From Deltaproteobacteria bacterium (GTDB lineage: Bacteria; Myxococcota_A; Polyangia; Haliangiales; Haliangiaceae), in assembly GCA_021413675.1 (NCBI GenBank), contig JAIOQA010000300.1:1-37403 (forward strand): a DNA stretch of 37,403 nt, read 5' to 3'. Below, in pieces: positions 28,943 through 37,403 of the stretch; position 1 is the stretch's first letter, and each line of letters opens with the position of its first letter. The translations under genes and the position numbers were made by a program. The notes under the pieces are model-generated. The model made no database searches. It was not told the DNA's origin and worked only from the letters and a program-made list of their open reading frames with translations.

Positions 28943-31879
28943 CTACTGCACGCCCGACGTTCGGGGCCCGAGGTGGCGCCGGAAGGTCGCGGCCGCGTCG
29001 GCCCACGGGCCGGGCTTCCCGGCGGCGATGCGCTCGGCGAGCGCCAGCCCCTTGCGGAAGGCCTCGCGCGCGCCCGCATTGCCGAGCGCATCGAGGCCCG
29101 TGCCCGCGGTGAGGTACGCCGTCGTCGCCTTGCCCAGCGCGTCGGGGTCGGTCGCAGCCTGCGCCGCGAGCTGATCGGCGAGCTGGACCATCGTCCGCAA
29201 GGCATCCGCCGCGCCGGCATCGCGCTGCGCGCCGAGCACCGCGGCGCGCGCCGTCCAGGCGTCGAGTCGCTCGCTCGCGAGCTCGGCGTTGGTCGGATCC
29301 GCGGCCGCGAGGCGATCGTACCCGTCGACCGCCACCGCCGACGCCGCGCTCGCCGCGCCGAGCTCGTGATGCGCGGTCAGCGCCATCGCGAGGACCAGCT
29401 GGCTCCCGGCGTGGAGCCGCACCCAGTCGACGTTGTCGTGCTGATCGCGGATCAGCGACGCGAAGATCGCGACCGCGGCGCGCGCCTCCGCGATCGCGTC
29501 CACGACCTCGTGTCGATCGAGCTGGATCTGCCCGAGGTTGAGGTGATGGACCGCGACCTCGCGCTGCCAGGTGCCGTTGCCGGGCGCGGTCGCCGCGACC
29601 TGCTCGTCCATCGCGAGCGCGGCGCGCTCCTCGGCGGTCGCCGCGTCGAGGTCGCCGTGGGCGGCGAGGATCTGGCTGACGTCCATGTGCGACGCGGCGA
29701 CATCCTGCCGCCAGTAGATGCTCGCCGGATCACGCGCGGTGAGGAGCTCGCGCCGGGCGAGCGCGGCGCGCGCCGCGGCGAGGCCGCCAGCGTGGTCGCC
29801 CTGCTCGGCGAGCACGCGGCCGTAGCGGCTCTGCACGTGGGCGAGATCCTCGAGCCACAGCGAGTTGCTCGGATCGCGCAGCGCGAGCTGCTCGCCGATC
29901 GCGACGGCGGTGCGGAACTCGGTCAGCGCCGCGGCCGGGTCGCCCTGGGCGTAGAGCGCCTTGCCCAGCTGCGTCCGCGTGAGCAGCAGGCGGTACTGGC
30001 GAGTCGCGTCGGCGCCGTCGGCCGCGACCAGCGCCGCGGCGCGCTCGACCGCCGCCCGATCCGACGCGATCGCGCCCGCGGTGTCGCCATTGGTGAGCTG
30101 GTGGGTCCCGAGGTTCTGATACGCGAGCACGAGCCGGCCGCGGTTCTCGTCGGAGGGCTCCGCCGCGACGAGCGCCTCACCGACCCGGACCGCCTCGCGC
30201 TCGTCGGCGATCGCGGCCACGAGATCGCCTTGCGCGACGTGCGCCATCCCGATCGCGTGCTGCAGCGTGACCTGCACGCGGAGCAGGCCCGGCGCCGCCT
30301 GCCGCGCGACCGCGCGCCCCACCTGATCGCGCGCCGCCTCCAGCTCGGCGAGCCCGGCGGCGTGGTCGCCGAGATCCTGGACCTCCGACGCGGCGTTGTA
30401 GCGCAGCTCGGCGAGATCGATCTGCAGGTCGGTGCGCGCGGGTTCGGCGGCCGCGAGCGGCGCGACGATCGCGATGGCCTCGCGATACAGCGCGAGCGCG
30501 CCGCGCGCATCGCCGCGGGCGGCGACCACCTTGCCCAGGTTGCGCAGCGCGAGCGCGCGCCGGTGCTGCCCCTCGGGCGTGCCGTCGTCGGGGCGCGCCG
30601 CGTAGTACGCGCGCGCCTTGGTCGCCACCGCGTCGAGCAGGTCGAGCTTGCCGACCGCATCGAGCCGCTGGCGCAGATCGCCGAGCATGAAGTCCATCAG
30701 CTCTTCGGCATCCGCGCGGCTCCGCACCGCCACGCGCCGCTCGTCGTCGGCGCGCGCCTCCTCCGCCACGATCCGCCGCACGCTCAGCGCGCCGATCACC
30801 GCGAGCGCGGCGATCGCGATCGCGCCCACCGCGACTGCGCCGCGGTGTCGCCGCACCCAGCGCCGCACCAGCTCGCCCGCCGAATAGCGGTGCGCGCCGA
30901 CCAGCTGCCCGGCCGCGAACCGCCGCAGATCGCTCGCCAGTGCGCCCGCGTCGCGATAGCGCTCGCCTGGATCGCGCGCCATCGCGCGCGCGACGATCGC
31001 CACCAGATCCGCCGGTAGCCCCGGCTCGCGCGATGGCAGCGGCGCGGGCGGCTCGCGCTGCACCGCCTCGAGCACCTCCCGCGAGGACTTGCCCTGATAC
31101 GGCGGCGCCCCGGTCAGCACGTGATACGCGAGCGCCCCGATCGCGTACACATCGGCGCGCGCGTCGACCGCGTCGCCCGCGGCCTGCTCCGGCGCCATGT
31201 ACGCCGGCGTCCCCAGCACGTCGCCCGCCGCGGTCATCGCGGCGTCGCGATCGCCACCATCGCCATCGCCCTCGCGCGGCTCGACCTCGCCGAGGATCTT
31301 CGCCAGGCCCCAGTCGATCACGACCGTCTCGCCGAACGCCCCGACCAGCACGTTGTGCGGCTTCAGATCGCGATGCACGATCCGCTGCTCGTGCGCGTAC
31401 GCCAGCGCGTCCGCCACCGCCTGCACGTGCGGCACCAGCGCCAGCCGCGCCGCGCTCGTCGCCGCCGCCGCGATCACCTGATCCAGCGATCGCCCCGGCA
31501 CCAGCTGCATCGCGTAGTACGGCTCGCCGCCCCGCCACGTGCCCGCATCGAGCAGGCTCACGATCGCCGGGTGCTGCAGCCGCGCCGTCAGCCGCGTCTC
31601 GCGCGCGAACCGCGCCCGCAGCCCCGCCCGCAGCAGCACCTTGATCGCCACCGGTCGCCCCAGCTCCCGATCGTACGCCGCCAGGATCTTCCCCATCCCG
31701 CCGCGCGCGATCTCGACATCGTCGACGTACCGCTCGGCGCCGCGCATCGCATCGCCCGCCACCAGCCCGCTCGCCGGCGCCGCGCTGATCGCCGCCACCC
31801 CGCGCAGGAACGTATCGATCGTCGTCTCGCTGCTCGGCGCCGCGGTCGTCACCGCGGGGTCGTCGTCGCGCGAGTCCAT
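28943..31879 (-). CDS. Ser/Thr protein kinase with C-terminal TPR array
   Basis: A 978-residue membrane kinase of the bacterial PknB-like (Hanks) type. Kinase domain about 51-320: glycine loop IARGGMGKIL, Lys-80 (VAIKVLL), Glu-94, catalytic HRDLKPHN (Asp-171), metal-binding loop VIDWGLAK (DWG in place of DFG, common in this group), and YMAPEQAAG. A membrane helix at 348-366 (AVAVGAIAIAALAVIGAL) separates it from some 600 residues of helical TPR-type repeats outside, rich in AVxxxAALVAADPxxxxWxxDLAxxxxxLGxVLxxxG patterns. The TPRs probably bind a periplasmic signal or partner. ATG at 31879 (MDSRDDDP) follows a 57-bp gap after the cytochrome gene on the same strand. Confidence 0.93.
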   Translation of the reverse strand: MDSRDDDPAVTTAAPSSETTIDTFLRGVAAISAAPASGLVAGDAMRGAERYVDDVEIARGGMGKILAAYDRELGRPVAIKVLLRAGLRARFARETRLTARLQHPAIVSLLDAGTWRGGEPYYAMQLVPGRSLDQVIAAAATSAARLALVPHVQAVADALAYAHEQRIVHRDLKPHNVLVGAFGETVVIDWGLAKILGEVEPREGDGDGGDRDAAMTAAGDVLGTPAYMAPEQAAGDAVDARADVYAIGALAYHVLTGAPPYQGKSSREVLEAVQREPPAPLPSREPGLPADLVAIVARAMARDPGERYRDAGALASDLRRFAAGQLVGAHRYSAGELVRRWVRRHRGAVAVGAIAIAALAVIGALSVRRIVAEEARADDERRVAVRSRADAEELMDFMLGDLRQRLDAVGKLDLLDAVATKARAYYAARPDDGTPEGQHRRALALRNLGKVVAARGDARGALALYREAIAIVAPLAAAEPARTDLQIDLAELRYNAASEVQDLGDHAAGLAELEAARDQVGRAVARQAAPGLLRVQVTLQHAIGMAHVAQGDLVAAIADEREAVRVGEALVAAEPSDENRGRLVLAYQNLGTHQLTNGDTAGAIASDRAAVERAAALVAADGADATRQYRLLLTRTQLGKALYAQGDPAAALTEFRTAVAIGEQLALRDPSNSLWLEDLAHVQSRYGRVLAEQGDHAGGLAAARAALARRELLTARDPASIYWRQDVAASHMDVSQILAAHGDLDAATAEERAALAMDEQVAATAPGNGTWQREVAVHHLNLGQIQLDRHEVVDAIAEARAAVAIFASLIRDQHDNVDWVRLHAGSQLVLAMALTAHHELGAASAASAVAVDGYDRLAAADPTNAELASERLDAWTARAAVLGAQRDAGAADALRTMVQLADQLAAQAATDPDALGKATTAYLTAGTGLDALGNAGAREAFRKGLALAERIAAGKPGPWADAAATFRRHLGPRTSGVQ

Positions 31880-31936
31880 TGCTCGCAGTCTAGAGCATCC
31901 GCGAACGCCCGCCGCTGGCAACCCGCGTGCCGTCGG

Positions 31937-32587
31937 TCACGGCGGGCAGGCACCATCCGACGCGACCCAGGCCTGGAACGCCGCGACGAACACGTCGTGG
32001 GTGAGCGGCGGCAGCGTGCGCGTGCCGCCCGGGCTCCAGCCCCACAGCACCAGCGGATCGTGGCTGACGTGCTCGAGGAGATCGGCGAGCGAGCGCTTGT
32101 TGTTCTGCGCCGGATCCTTGAGCTGCTCGCACAGCGCGTGGACCGACTTGCCCTGGAACACCATCGGCGTGTCGCGCGGCGGCAGGCCCCAGTGCGGCGC
32201 GCCCGGCGGCCCGATGATGATGCCGAGCGCCTCGGAGTTGCGCTCCTGGTGGCACGTGCGGCACGGCAGCCCGGCCGCGACGCTGCGCCGCGAGATGTTC
32301 ATCGCGTGCGGCCGGCCGGCGTCGGTCTGCAGCGGCGCATCGCCGGCGGGGTGGCAGTTCTGGCAGCGCGGCGACTGCAACACGTGCGCGACCTCGACGA
32401 AGCCGCGCTGGCCCGCCGCGATCACGTCGGCCGACAGCGTCGGCGGCGGCGGTGGCGCTGGCGGCGGTGGTGGCTTGACGCCGGCGGGCTTCGCCGGCCC
32501 GGCGCCGGGCGCGGCGATCGCCGTCACGCTCGCGGCCACGCTCGCCGCGGCGAGCAGGATCATCCCGACATGCATCGCGCGCCTCAT
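31937..32587 (-). CDS. Exported di-heme cytochrome c
   Basis: 216 residues with a signal peptide ([26 protein letters not shown]), a poly-Pro linker (about 38-50) and two CxxCH heme-attachment sites, CQNCH (75-79) and CRTCH (109-113). Further His residues ([20 protein letters not shown]) could serve as axial ligands. It is the last gene of the operon led by the outer-membrane protein; its ATG overlaps the TGA of the hydroxylase subunit. It is the likely electron acceptor of that enzyme in the periplasm. The last 60 residues contain [18 protein letters not shown], seen in other uncharacterised proteins of similar operons. Confidence 0.88.
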   Translation of the reverse strand: MRRAMHVGMILLAAASVAASVTAIAAPGAGPAKPAGVKPPPPPAPPPPPTLSADVIAAGQRGFVEVAHVLQSPRCQNCHPAGDAPLQTDAGRPHAMNISRRSVAAGLPCRTCHQERNSEALGIIIGPPGAPHWGLPPRDTPMVFQGKSVHALCEQLKDPAQNNKRSLADLLEHVSHDPLVLWGWSPGGTRTLPPLTHDVFVAAFQAWVASDGACPP

Positions 32588-34821
32588 CGCTTGCCTCCCG
32601 CGGCCCACGCCTGCTGCAAGGGCATCCGTCGCAGCCGCACGCCGGTCGCCGCGAACACCGCGTTCGCCACCGCCGCCCCGATCGGTGGCAGCCCCGGCTC
32701 GCCGATGCCCGACGGATCCGCCGCGCTCTGCAGGATCTCGACCTCGATCGCCGGCGCGTCCATCATCCGCAGCGGCTGGAAGCTGTCGAAGTTGCGCTGC
32801 TGGATCACGCCATCGACGACGGTGATCTCCTGCTGCAGCGCCGCCGACAGCCCGAAGATCACCGCGCCCTCGATCTGCGCGCGCACCACATCCGGGTTGA
32901 CCGCGATGCCGCAGTCGACCGCGCAGTAGACCTTCCGCACCTTGATCTTGCCGTCGACGATCTCGACCTCGGCGACCTCGGCGACCTCGCTCTCGAACGC
33001 CTCGTGGCGCGCGATGCCGCGGCCCACGCCCGCCGGCAGCGGCTGGCCCCAGTGGCTGCGCGTCGCCACCGCCTCGAGCACGCGCCGCGCGCGCGACCCG
33101 ATCGGCAGCAGGTCGCGCCGGAACTCGAACGGATCTTTCTTCGCCGCGTGCGCCAGCTCGTCGATGAAGCTCTCGGCGACGAAGCCGTTGAACGAGTGCC
33201 CGACCGAGCGCCAGAACGCCACCGGGATCGCGGTCTCGACCGGGGTGAACTCGACCCGCACGTTGGGGATCTCGTAGGGCAGCTCCTTCAGGCCCTCGGT
33301 CGCGAACAGATCGCCGATCGTGTTCGAGCTGAACATCGCGAGCGCCGAGTTGATCATCACGCCGCCGAGCGAGTGCGGCATCCAGCCCGGCATCACCGCG
33401 CGGAAGTTGGTGCCCTGCCCGACCGCCAGCGACTGCGCCAGCGAGTGGCTCGCGAACGCGACCGGGTGACCGCTGGCGTCGAGGCCGCCGCGCACCACCG
33501 AGGTCGACATCGGCCGGTAGAAGCCCTGCTGCATGTCGCTGGCGCGCGACCAGATCAGCTGCACCGGGCGGCCGATCTTCTTCGCGATCACCGCGCACTC
33601 GGCGGCGACATCGGGCACGCCGCGCCGGCCGAAGCCGCCACCGCTGTAGGTCGTGTGGACCAGCACGTCCTCGCGATCCACACCGATCGTCTCGGCGATG
33701 AACTGCTGGACGTTGGTCGGGATCTGGCACGGCGCCCAGACCTCGACCTTCTTGCCCTGCACGTGGACCGTGCAGTTCTGCGGCTCGAGCGGCGCGTGCG
33801 CCAGGTACGGCGCCTCGTAGGTCGCCTCGAGCGTGATCGCCGCGTGCTTGATCGCCTTGTCGACGTTGCCGCTGTCGCGCGCCCGCGATCCCGCGTCGCG
33901 ATGATTCGCCATCGCGATCCGCAGCGCCTCGGTGTCGAGGCCCTTGGCCACGCCGGGGCCCCACGTGATCGTCAGATCGCGCGCGGCCGCCTGCGCCTGC
34001 CAGTACTTGTCCGCGACGACAACCACGCCGAACGGCAGCGTCAGGACATCGATCACGCCGGGCTTCGACCGCGCCTTGCCGGCATCCACCGACACCACGT
34101 GCGCGCCGAGCGCCGGCGGGTGCACGACCAGCGCGCGCACCATGTTCGGGATCGTCACGTCGATGCCGAACACCGTCGAGCCATCGACCTTGCCGCGGAT
34201 GTCCACGCGCTGGCGGCGCTTGCCGATCAGCGTGAACTCGCTCGGCGACTTGAGCCGCGGGTGCCTGGGCACATCGTGGTGCGCCGCCGCCTTGGTCAGC
34301 TCGCCGTACCCGACGCGCTTGTCGCCGTGGATGACGTGACCGTTCTTCGCCACGCAGTCCGCGGGCTTCACGCCCCATGTGGTCGCTGCCGCCGCGATCA
34401 GCATCTCGCGCGCCGCCGCCGCGGCCGTGCGCAGCGGGCCGAACGCCTCCTTGGTCGAGGTCGAGCCGCCGGTCTGGTGCATGAAGAAGCTCGTCCGGTA
34501 CTCCGGGAACGAGTCGGCGAAGTAGTAGTCGATCTGCTCGACCGGGACCTCGAGCTCCTCGGCGACCAGCGTCGTGTATCCGGTCGCCACGCCCTGCCCG
34601 ATCTCCGCCTTGTTGATCGCGAGCGCGATCCGGCCGCTGGGCATCACGGTCACGTACATGTTGGGCGCGAGCTCGCCCTTCGCGTCCGCGCGCTGGATCA
34701 TCGCCTGGCGCGCACTACCGCAGCCCGGGATGATCCCGAGCGACAGTGCCCCGCCGCCGAGGATCGCCGCGCGCAGCAGATCGCGCCGCGACAGCCCGGT
34801 CGACTCGTCGACCTCGCTCAT
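32584..34821 (-). CDS. iorB: Molybdenum hydroxylase large subunit (IorB / aldehyde-oxidase type), Tat-exported
   Basis: 745 residues, xanthine-dehydrogenase family, molybdopterin-binding subunit. Starts with a twin-arginine signal ([19 protein letters not shown], residues 11-29). Family features include [80 protein letters not shown], and near the C-terminus [23 protein letters not shown] with the catalytic Glu. This is the isoquinoline 1-oxidoreductase (IorB) or membrane-bound aldehyde dehydrogenase layout, in which the enzyme works in the periplasm with a 2Fe-2S subunit and cytochrome c. The substrate cannot be read from sequence. Starts and stops overlap both neighbours (ATGA). Confidence 0.92.
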   Translation of the reverse strand: MSEVDESTGLSRRDLLRAAILGGGALSLGIIPGCGSARQAMIQRADAKGELAPNMYVTVMPSGRIALAINKAEIGQGVATGYTTLVAEELEVPVEQIDYYFADSFPEYRTSFFMHQTGGSTSTKEAFGPLRTAAAAAREMLIAAAATTWGVKPADCVAKNGHVIHGDKRVGYGELTKAAAHHDVPRHPRLKSPSEFTLIGKRRQRVDIRGKVDGSTVFGIDVTIPNMVRALVVHPPALGAHVVSVDAGKARSKPGVIDVLTLPFGVVVVADKYWQAQAAARDLTITWGPGVAKGLDTEALRIAMANHRDAGSRARDSGNVDKAIKHAAITLEATYEAPYLAHAPLEPQNCTVHVQGKKVEVWAPCQIPTNVQQFIAETIGVDREDVLVHTTYSGGGFGRRGVPDVAAECAVIAKKIGRPVQLIWSRASDMQQGFYRPMSTSVVRGGLDASGHPVAFASHSLAQSLAVGQGTNFRAVMPGWMPHSLGGVMINSALAMFSSNTIGDLFATEGLKELPYEIPNVRVEFTPVETAIPVAFWRSVGHSFNGFVAESFIDELAHAAKKDPFEFRRDLLPIGSRARRVLEAVATRSHWGQPLPAGVGRGIARHEAFESEVAEVAEVEIVDGKIKVRKVYCAVDCGIAVNPDVVRAQIEGAVIFGLSAALQQEITVVDGVIQQRNFDSFQPLRMMDAPAIEVEILQSAADPSGIGEPGLPPIGAAVANAVFAATGVRLRRMPLQQAWAAGGKR

Positions 34822-35285
34822 GGCGTGCCTCCGCGCATCACCGCCGCGGCGCGCCGCACCGCCTTGCGGATCCGCGGGTAGGTCCCGCAGCGGCACAGGT
34901 TCGCGGACAGCACCGCGTCGATGTCGTCGTCGGTCGGATCCGGCGTCTGCGCGAGCAGCGCGACCGCGCTCATGATCTGCCCCGACTGGCAGTAACCGCA
35001 CTGCGGCACGTTCTCGTCGATCCAGGCCTGCTGCAGCGGGTGCAGCACGCCGTTCTGGGCGAGGCCCTCGATCGTCGTGATCGCCTGATCGCCGATGTCG
35101 CCGGTCGCGGTCACGCACGAGCGCCGCGGCTCGCCGTCGACGTGCACCGTGCACGCGCCGCACAGCGCCGCGCCACAGCCGAACTTGGTGCCGGTCAGCC
35201 CGACCTCCTCGCGCAGCACCCAGAGCAGCGGGGTCTCGGCGGGCACCGCGACCTCGACTGCCTTGCCGTTGACGTTGAGCTTCAT
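34818..35285 (-). CDS. iorA: [2Fe-2S] subunit of the molybdenum hydroxylase (IorA type)
   Basis: 155 residues with both cluster sites intact. The ferredoxin-type site is CGAALCGAC plus Cys-57 (Cys-37, 42, 45, 57). The helical-domain site is CGYC and CRC (Cys-96, 99, 131, 133) in [13 protein letters not shown] and [11 protein letters not shown]. It passes electrons from the molybdenum centre to the cytochrome. It has no signal of its own, so it probably leaves the cell in complex with the Tat-exported large subunit. Its stop overlaps the start of that subunit, and its start overlaps the stop of the preceding gene. Confidence 0.95.
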   Translation of the reverse strand: MKLNVNGKAVEVAVPAETPLLWVLREEVGLTGTKFGCGAALCGACTVHVDGEPRRSCVTATGDIGDQAITTIEGLAQNGVLHPLQQAWIDENVPQCGYCQSGQIMSAVALLAQTPDPTDDDIDAVLSANLCRCGTYPRIRKAVRRAAAVMRGGTP

Positions 35286-35791
35286 CGGTGTCCCCCGAAC
35301 GGAGAGTGGAGCGGCAGCTTCAGCATCGCGCCGAGCTGGATCACGTGATCGTCCGTGTCGCTGTTGAAGTAGGCGTAGCGCGCGAAGACCGAGAACACGC
35401 CGACCGACACGAACACCCGCGCGGTGCCGCCGATCTCGGTGTCGCCGGCGAAGCGCAGCGCGACGCCCGCATCCAGCCCGACGAACTGCTTGCCGACCTC
35501 GACGCCCGCGGTCGTGTACGTGCCGTCGATGCCGAAGTCGTAGTAGGCGTCGGCGTAGCCGCCGATGTAGCGGCCCTGGCGCAGCCGCACCACGCTCAGC
35601 TCACCGCCGACGAAGCCGCCCTTCTGGTCGACGCCGACGGTGCCGCCGCCGGTCGCGCCGCCCAGCACGTACCAGGCCGGGATCGCGCCGATGCGGAACG
35701 GTTCGGCGCTGGCACGCGAGCTCACGCCGGGCACGGCGATCGCGAGCGCGATCGCCGCCCAGGCGCGCGCTTCCCTCGGAGGTCCGATCAT
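35282..35791 (-). CDS. Small exported beta-strand protein heading the hydroxylase operon
   Basis: 169 residues: signal peptide (about 1-28, [20 protein letters not shown]) followed by alternating, Gly- and aromatic-rich strands ([75 protein letters not shown]). That pattern suggests a short outer-membrane barrel of about eight strands. No family was recognised. It overlaps iorA by the ATGA junction, so it is made with the enzyme and may act as its outer-membrane port or anchor. This position in such an operon is unusual. Upstream, 35792-35885 (94 bp) contains no clear promoter. Confidence 0.8.
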   Translation of the reverse strand: MIGPPREARAWAAIALAIAVPGVSSRASAEPFRIGAIPAWYVLGGATGGGTVGVDQKGGFVGGELSVVRLRQGRYIGGYADAYYDFGIDGTYTTAGVEVGKQFVGLDAGVALRFAGDTEIGGTARVFVSVGVFSVFARYAYFNSDTDDHVIQLGAMLKLPLHSPFGGHR

Positions 35792-35885
35792 GGAAGCGAG
35801 GATAGTGCAGCGGCGGGCTCGCGCACTCGCGGATGGCGCCAAGGTGCTAGCGGACGATGCCAGCGGCGGCGGCCCGGGGCCGCTG

Positions 35886-36749
35886 TCACGCGAGGTCGTC
35901 GGGGAACACGCGCCGGGGTGGGACCCGCGCCGCGAGGTCCGGGTCGATCGGCGTGCCCGGGTGGAGCGCGTGCATCGCCAGGGCGATCGCGGTCCGCGCG
36001 CGTTCCCGGTGCGCGTCGCTGGGCTCGTAGTGCATGCCGATCGTCGCGGTCTCGCCACGGGCGGCCCAGCTCGCGTGCACCGCGCAGCGCATCTGCCGCG
36101 AGTCGGAGGTCGTGATCAGCATGACATCTGCGCGGCGGTCAGCCGAAGGCCCCGAGGCGACCAGGTGCAGCCCCATCGACCAGGTCAGCACCGCGAACTG
36201 CTCCGGCGCGAACGTGAACCACGGCGGGAACAGCTCGATCAAGATCCGCGCGAACGCCTTCGCGGTCGCATGCACGTCGGCGCGGTCGATCTCCGCCCGC
36301 ACCCGCCCGAGCGCGACGGCCCGATCGACGTCGGCGACGATCGGCAGCTTGCCCGCGGCCCGGCAGCGCTCGATCAGCGCCGCGGTCGCGGTCGGCTTCT
36401 GCGGCAGCGAGAACCGATCGATCGCCAGGAAGTGCGTGCACGCCGCGATCGCCGCCTCGTCGCGTGCGCGGTCATTGGCGAAGCCACCGCGCAGCTGCCA
36501 CTGCGCCGCGAGCGCGCCGTGGCGATCCGGCAGGTAGCGTGGCCGCTCGCCGACGTGGAACACCGTGACCGCCGCGGTGCGCGCCTTCAGGTACTCCATC
36601 ACCAGCGTGTCCACGCCGCGAAAGTCGCCCACGACCCACGCGGTGTCGTGCTGCGCGAGCGCGGGCTCGAGCGCGGGCACGTACAGCCGGAGGAAGTCCT
36701 CGAACGACAGCCGGCCGTTGCCGAAGACGTAGATCGTTCGCTGCGTCAT
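35886..36749 (-). CDS. SLOG-like nucleotide-binding protein with an unknown C-terminal half
   Basis: 287 residues, probably cytoplasmic. The N-terminal half (about 1-140) resembles the SLOG fold seen in YpsA, LOG and DprA relatives: IYVFGNGRL, WVVGDFRGVDTLVMEYLKAR in place of the usual VVGGARGVD, then VFHVG and NDRARDEAAIAACTHFLAI. The second half (about 145-287) contains FPPWFTFAPEQFAVLTWSMGLHLVASG and ATIGMHYEPSDAHRERARTAIALAMHAL, which I do not recognise. SLOG domains bind or generate nucleotide signals, including in some defence systems. ATG at 36749 (MTQRTIYVF). Divergent from the AlkD-type gene across 51 bp. The fold assignment is from pattern alone. Confidence 0.65.
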   Translation of the reverse strand: MTQRTIYVFGNGRLSFEDFLRLYVPALEPALAQHDTAWVVGDFRGVDTLVMEYLKARTAAVTVFHVGERPRYLPDRHGALAAQWQLRGGFANDRARDEAAIAACTHFLAIDRFSLPQKPTATAALIERCRAAGKLPIVADVDRAVALGRVRAEIDRADVHATAKAFARILIELFPPWFTFAPEQFAVLTWSMGLHLVASGPSADRRADVMLITTSDSRQMRCAVHASWAARGETATIGMHYEPSDAHRERARTAIALAMHALHPGTPIDPDLAARVPPRRVFPDDLA

Positions 36750-36800
36750 CGCGACGCAGGATAGTCCAGCCAGCAGCCCCGCGCGTAGACTCCGAGGAGG

Positions 36801-37403
36801 ATGGCCAAGCCGCGCACCAGCACCTCGCGATCGGTCGACGACATCCTGACCGAGTTGCAGGCGCTCGGCAGCGCGCGCAATCGCGCCGGCATGGCGCGGT
36901 ACGGGATCAACGTCGCGCACGCGTTCGGCGTGTCCGTCGAGGTGCTGCGCGCGTTCGCGAAGCCGCTGCGCGGCGATCACGCGCTGGCGCTCGCGCTGTG
37001 GGCCACCGGCAACCACGAGGCGCGCCTGGTCGCCTGCTTCATCGACGATCCGGCGCAGGTCACCGCGGCGCAGATGGAGGCGTGGGCCGCCGACTTCGAC
37101 TCCTGGGACCTCTGCGATCAGGCGACCACCAGCCTGTTCGACCAGACGAAGCACGCGTGGGCCAAGGCCAGGACATGGGCGCGGCGCGACGAGGAGTGGG
37201 TCAAGCGCGGCGGCTTCGCGCTGATGGCGGGCCTGGCCTCGCACGACAAGGCCGCCGACGACGCCGCGTTCCGGGCGCTGCTGCCGCTGATCGCGCGCGG
37301 CGCCCTCGACGAGCGCAACTTCGTCAAGAAGGCCGTCAACTGGGCGCTGCGCAACATCGGCAAGCGCAACCTCGCGCTCAACGCCGCCGCGATCACCTGC
37401 GCC
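36801..37403 (+). CDS. DNA alkylation repair (AlkD-type) enzyme, cut by the window end
   Basis: The first 201 codons are present; the gene runs off the edge. HEAT-like helical repeats of the AlkD family: ALALALWATGNHEARLVACFIDDP, the conserved WDLCDQATTSLF (AlkD WDxxD), WVKRGGFALMAGLASHD and FVKKAVNWALRNIGKRN. These enzymes remove N3- and N7-alkylated purines without base flipping. The catalytic Asp of the family is expected in the WDLCD segment (Asp-103 or Asp-106). The ribosome binding site GAGGAGG touches the ATG (36794-36800), which is unusually close. The family is normally about 220-240 residues, so only a short tail is missing. Confidence 0.85.
   Translation, partial: MAKPRTSTSRSVDDILTELQALGSARNRAGMARYGINVAHAFGVSVEVLRAFAKPLRGDHALALALWATGNHEARLVACFIDDPAQVTAAQMEAWAADFDSWDLCDQATTSLFDQTKHAWAKARTWARRDEEWVKRGGFALMAGLASHDKAADDAAFRALLPLIARGALDERNFVKKAVNWALRNIGKRNLALNAAAITCA

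Noticed and set aside
28830..29174. Small plus-strand frame spanning the hairpin repeat and the kinase 3' end
   Set aside because: Antisense to the kinase gene; its existence depends on the repeat sequence and it has no motif.
35706..35730. TGGCACG near 35709 as a further sigma54 promoter
   Set aside because: There is no TTGC at the required spacing, and it lies inside a coding sequence.

Overview
The window is about 37 kb of very GC-rich DNA with strong third-position GC bias. Its gene content suggests a predatory or soil Myxococcota (delta-proteobacterial) genome, perhaps of the Haliangium/Kofleria type: two ECF-type sigma factors, a Ser/Thr kinase with a TPR tail, a sigma54 enhancer-binding response regulator, RAYT and ISKra4-like transposase traces, and many lipoproteins and exported repeat proteins. 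This taxonomic guess is inference from gene style; no rRNA or tRNA gene was seen.

Layout. 1-2618: an ECF sigma factor (minus) overlapping a partial downstream membrane-type gene, divergent from an exported protein built of 15-residue repeats. 2619-4194: a RutE-like nitroreductase divergent from an AraC-type regulator. 4220-5722: glycerol kinase, followed by a nested palindrome and an AT-richer, hairpin-rich leader before a second sigma-like factor (6020-6673). 6789-10005: a small DUF1579-like gene that seems to have lost its middle, a large lipoprotein, and a membrane-anchored protein of unknown function. 10083-12790: penicillin-binding protein 1A, split by a one-base frameshift.

12791-20397 is the most coherent unit: a MacAB-like exporter operon (adaptor, ATPase, two FtsX/MacB-type permeases) followed by a sigma54-dependent response regulator and its histidine kinase. 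In front of it lie two copies of a promoter module, each a cluster of GTCCG/CGGAC palindromes followed by a strong -24/-12 sigma54 promoter. The simplest model is that the kinase and regulator switch on their own exporter operon by binding these palindromes.

20398-21783 is a mobile-element scar (RAYT-type transposase gene, short direct repeats, ISKra4 transposase tail). 21784-28872 carries assorted genes: a methyltransferase-like protein, a 3D-domain wall protein, a PEP-synthase/rifampicin-phosphotransferase-like enzyme with an unrecognised middle, an IHF/HU protein, an anchored unknown, a HEAT-repeat protein, a small zinc-ribbon membrane protein and an unknown cytoplasmic protein. 28943-31879 encodes a Ser/Thr kinase with TPRs. 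35791-31937 (minus) is a tightly overlapping operon of outer-membrane-type protein, [2Fe-2S] subunit, Tat-exported molybdenum hydroxylase and di-heme cytochrome c. The window ends with a SLOG-like protein divergent from an AlkD-type DNA glycosylase that runs off the edge.

A hairpin-forming element of about 75 bp occurs twice, immediately after stop codons at 16413 and 28872, and is probably a dispersed genomic repeat.
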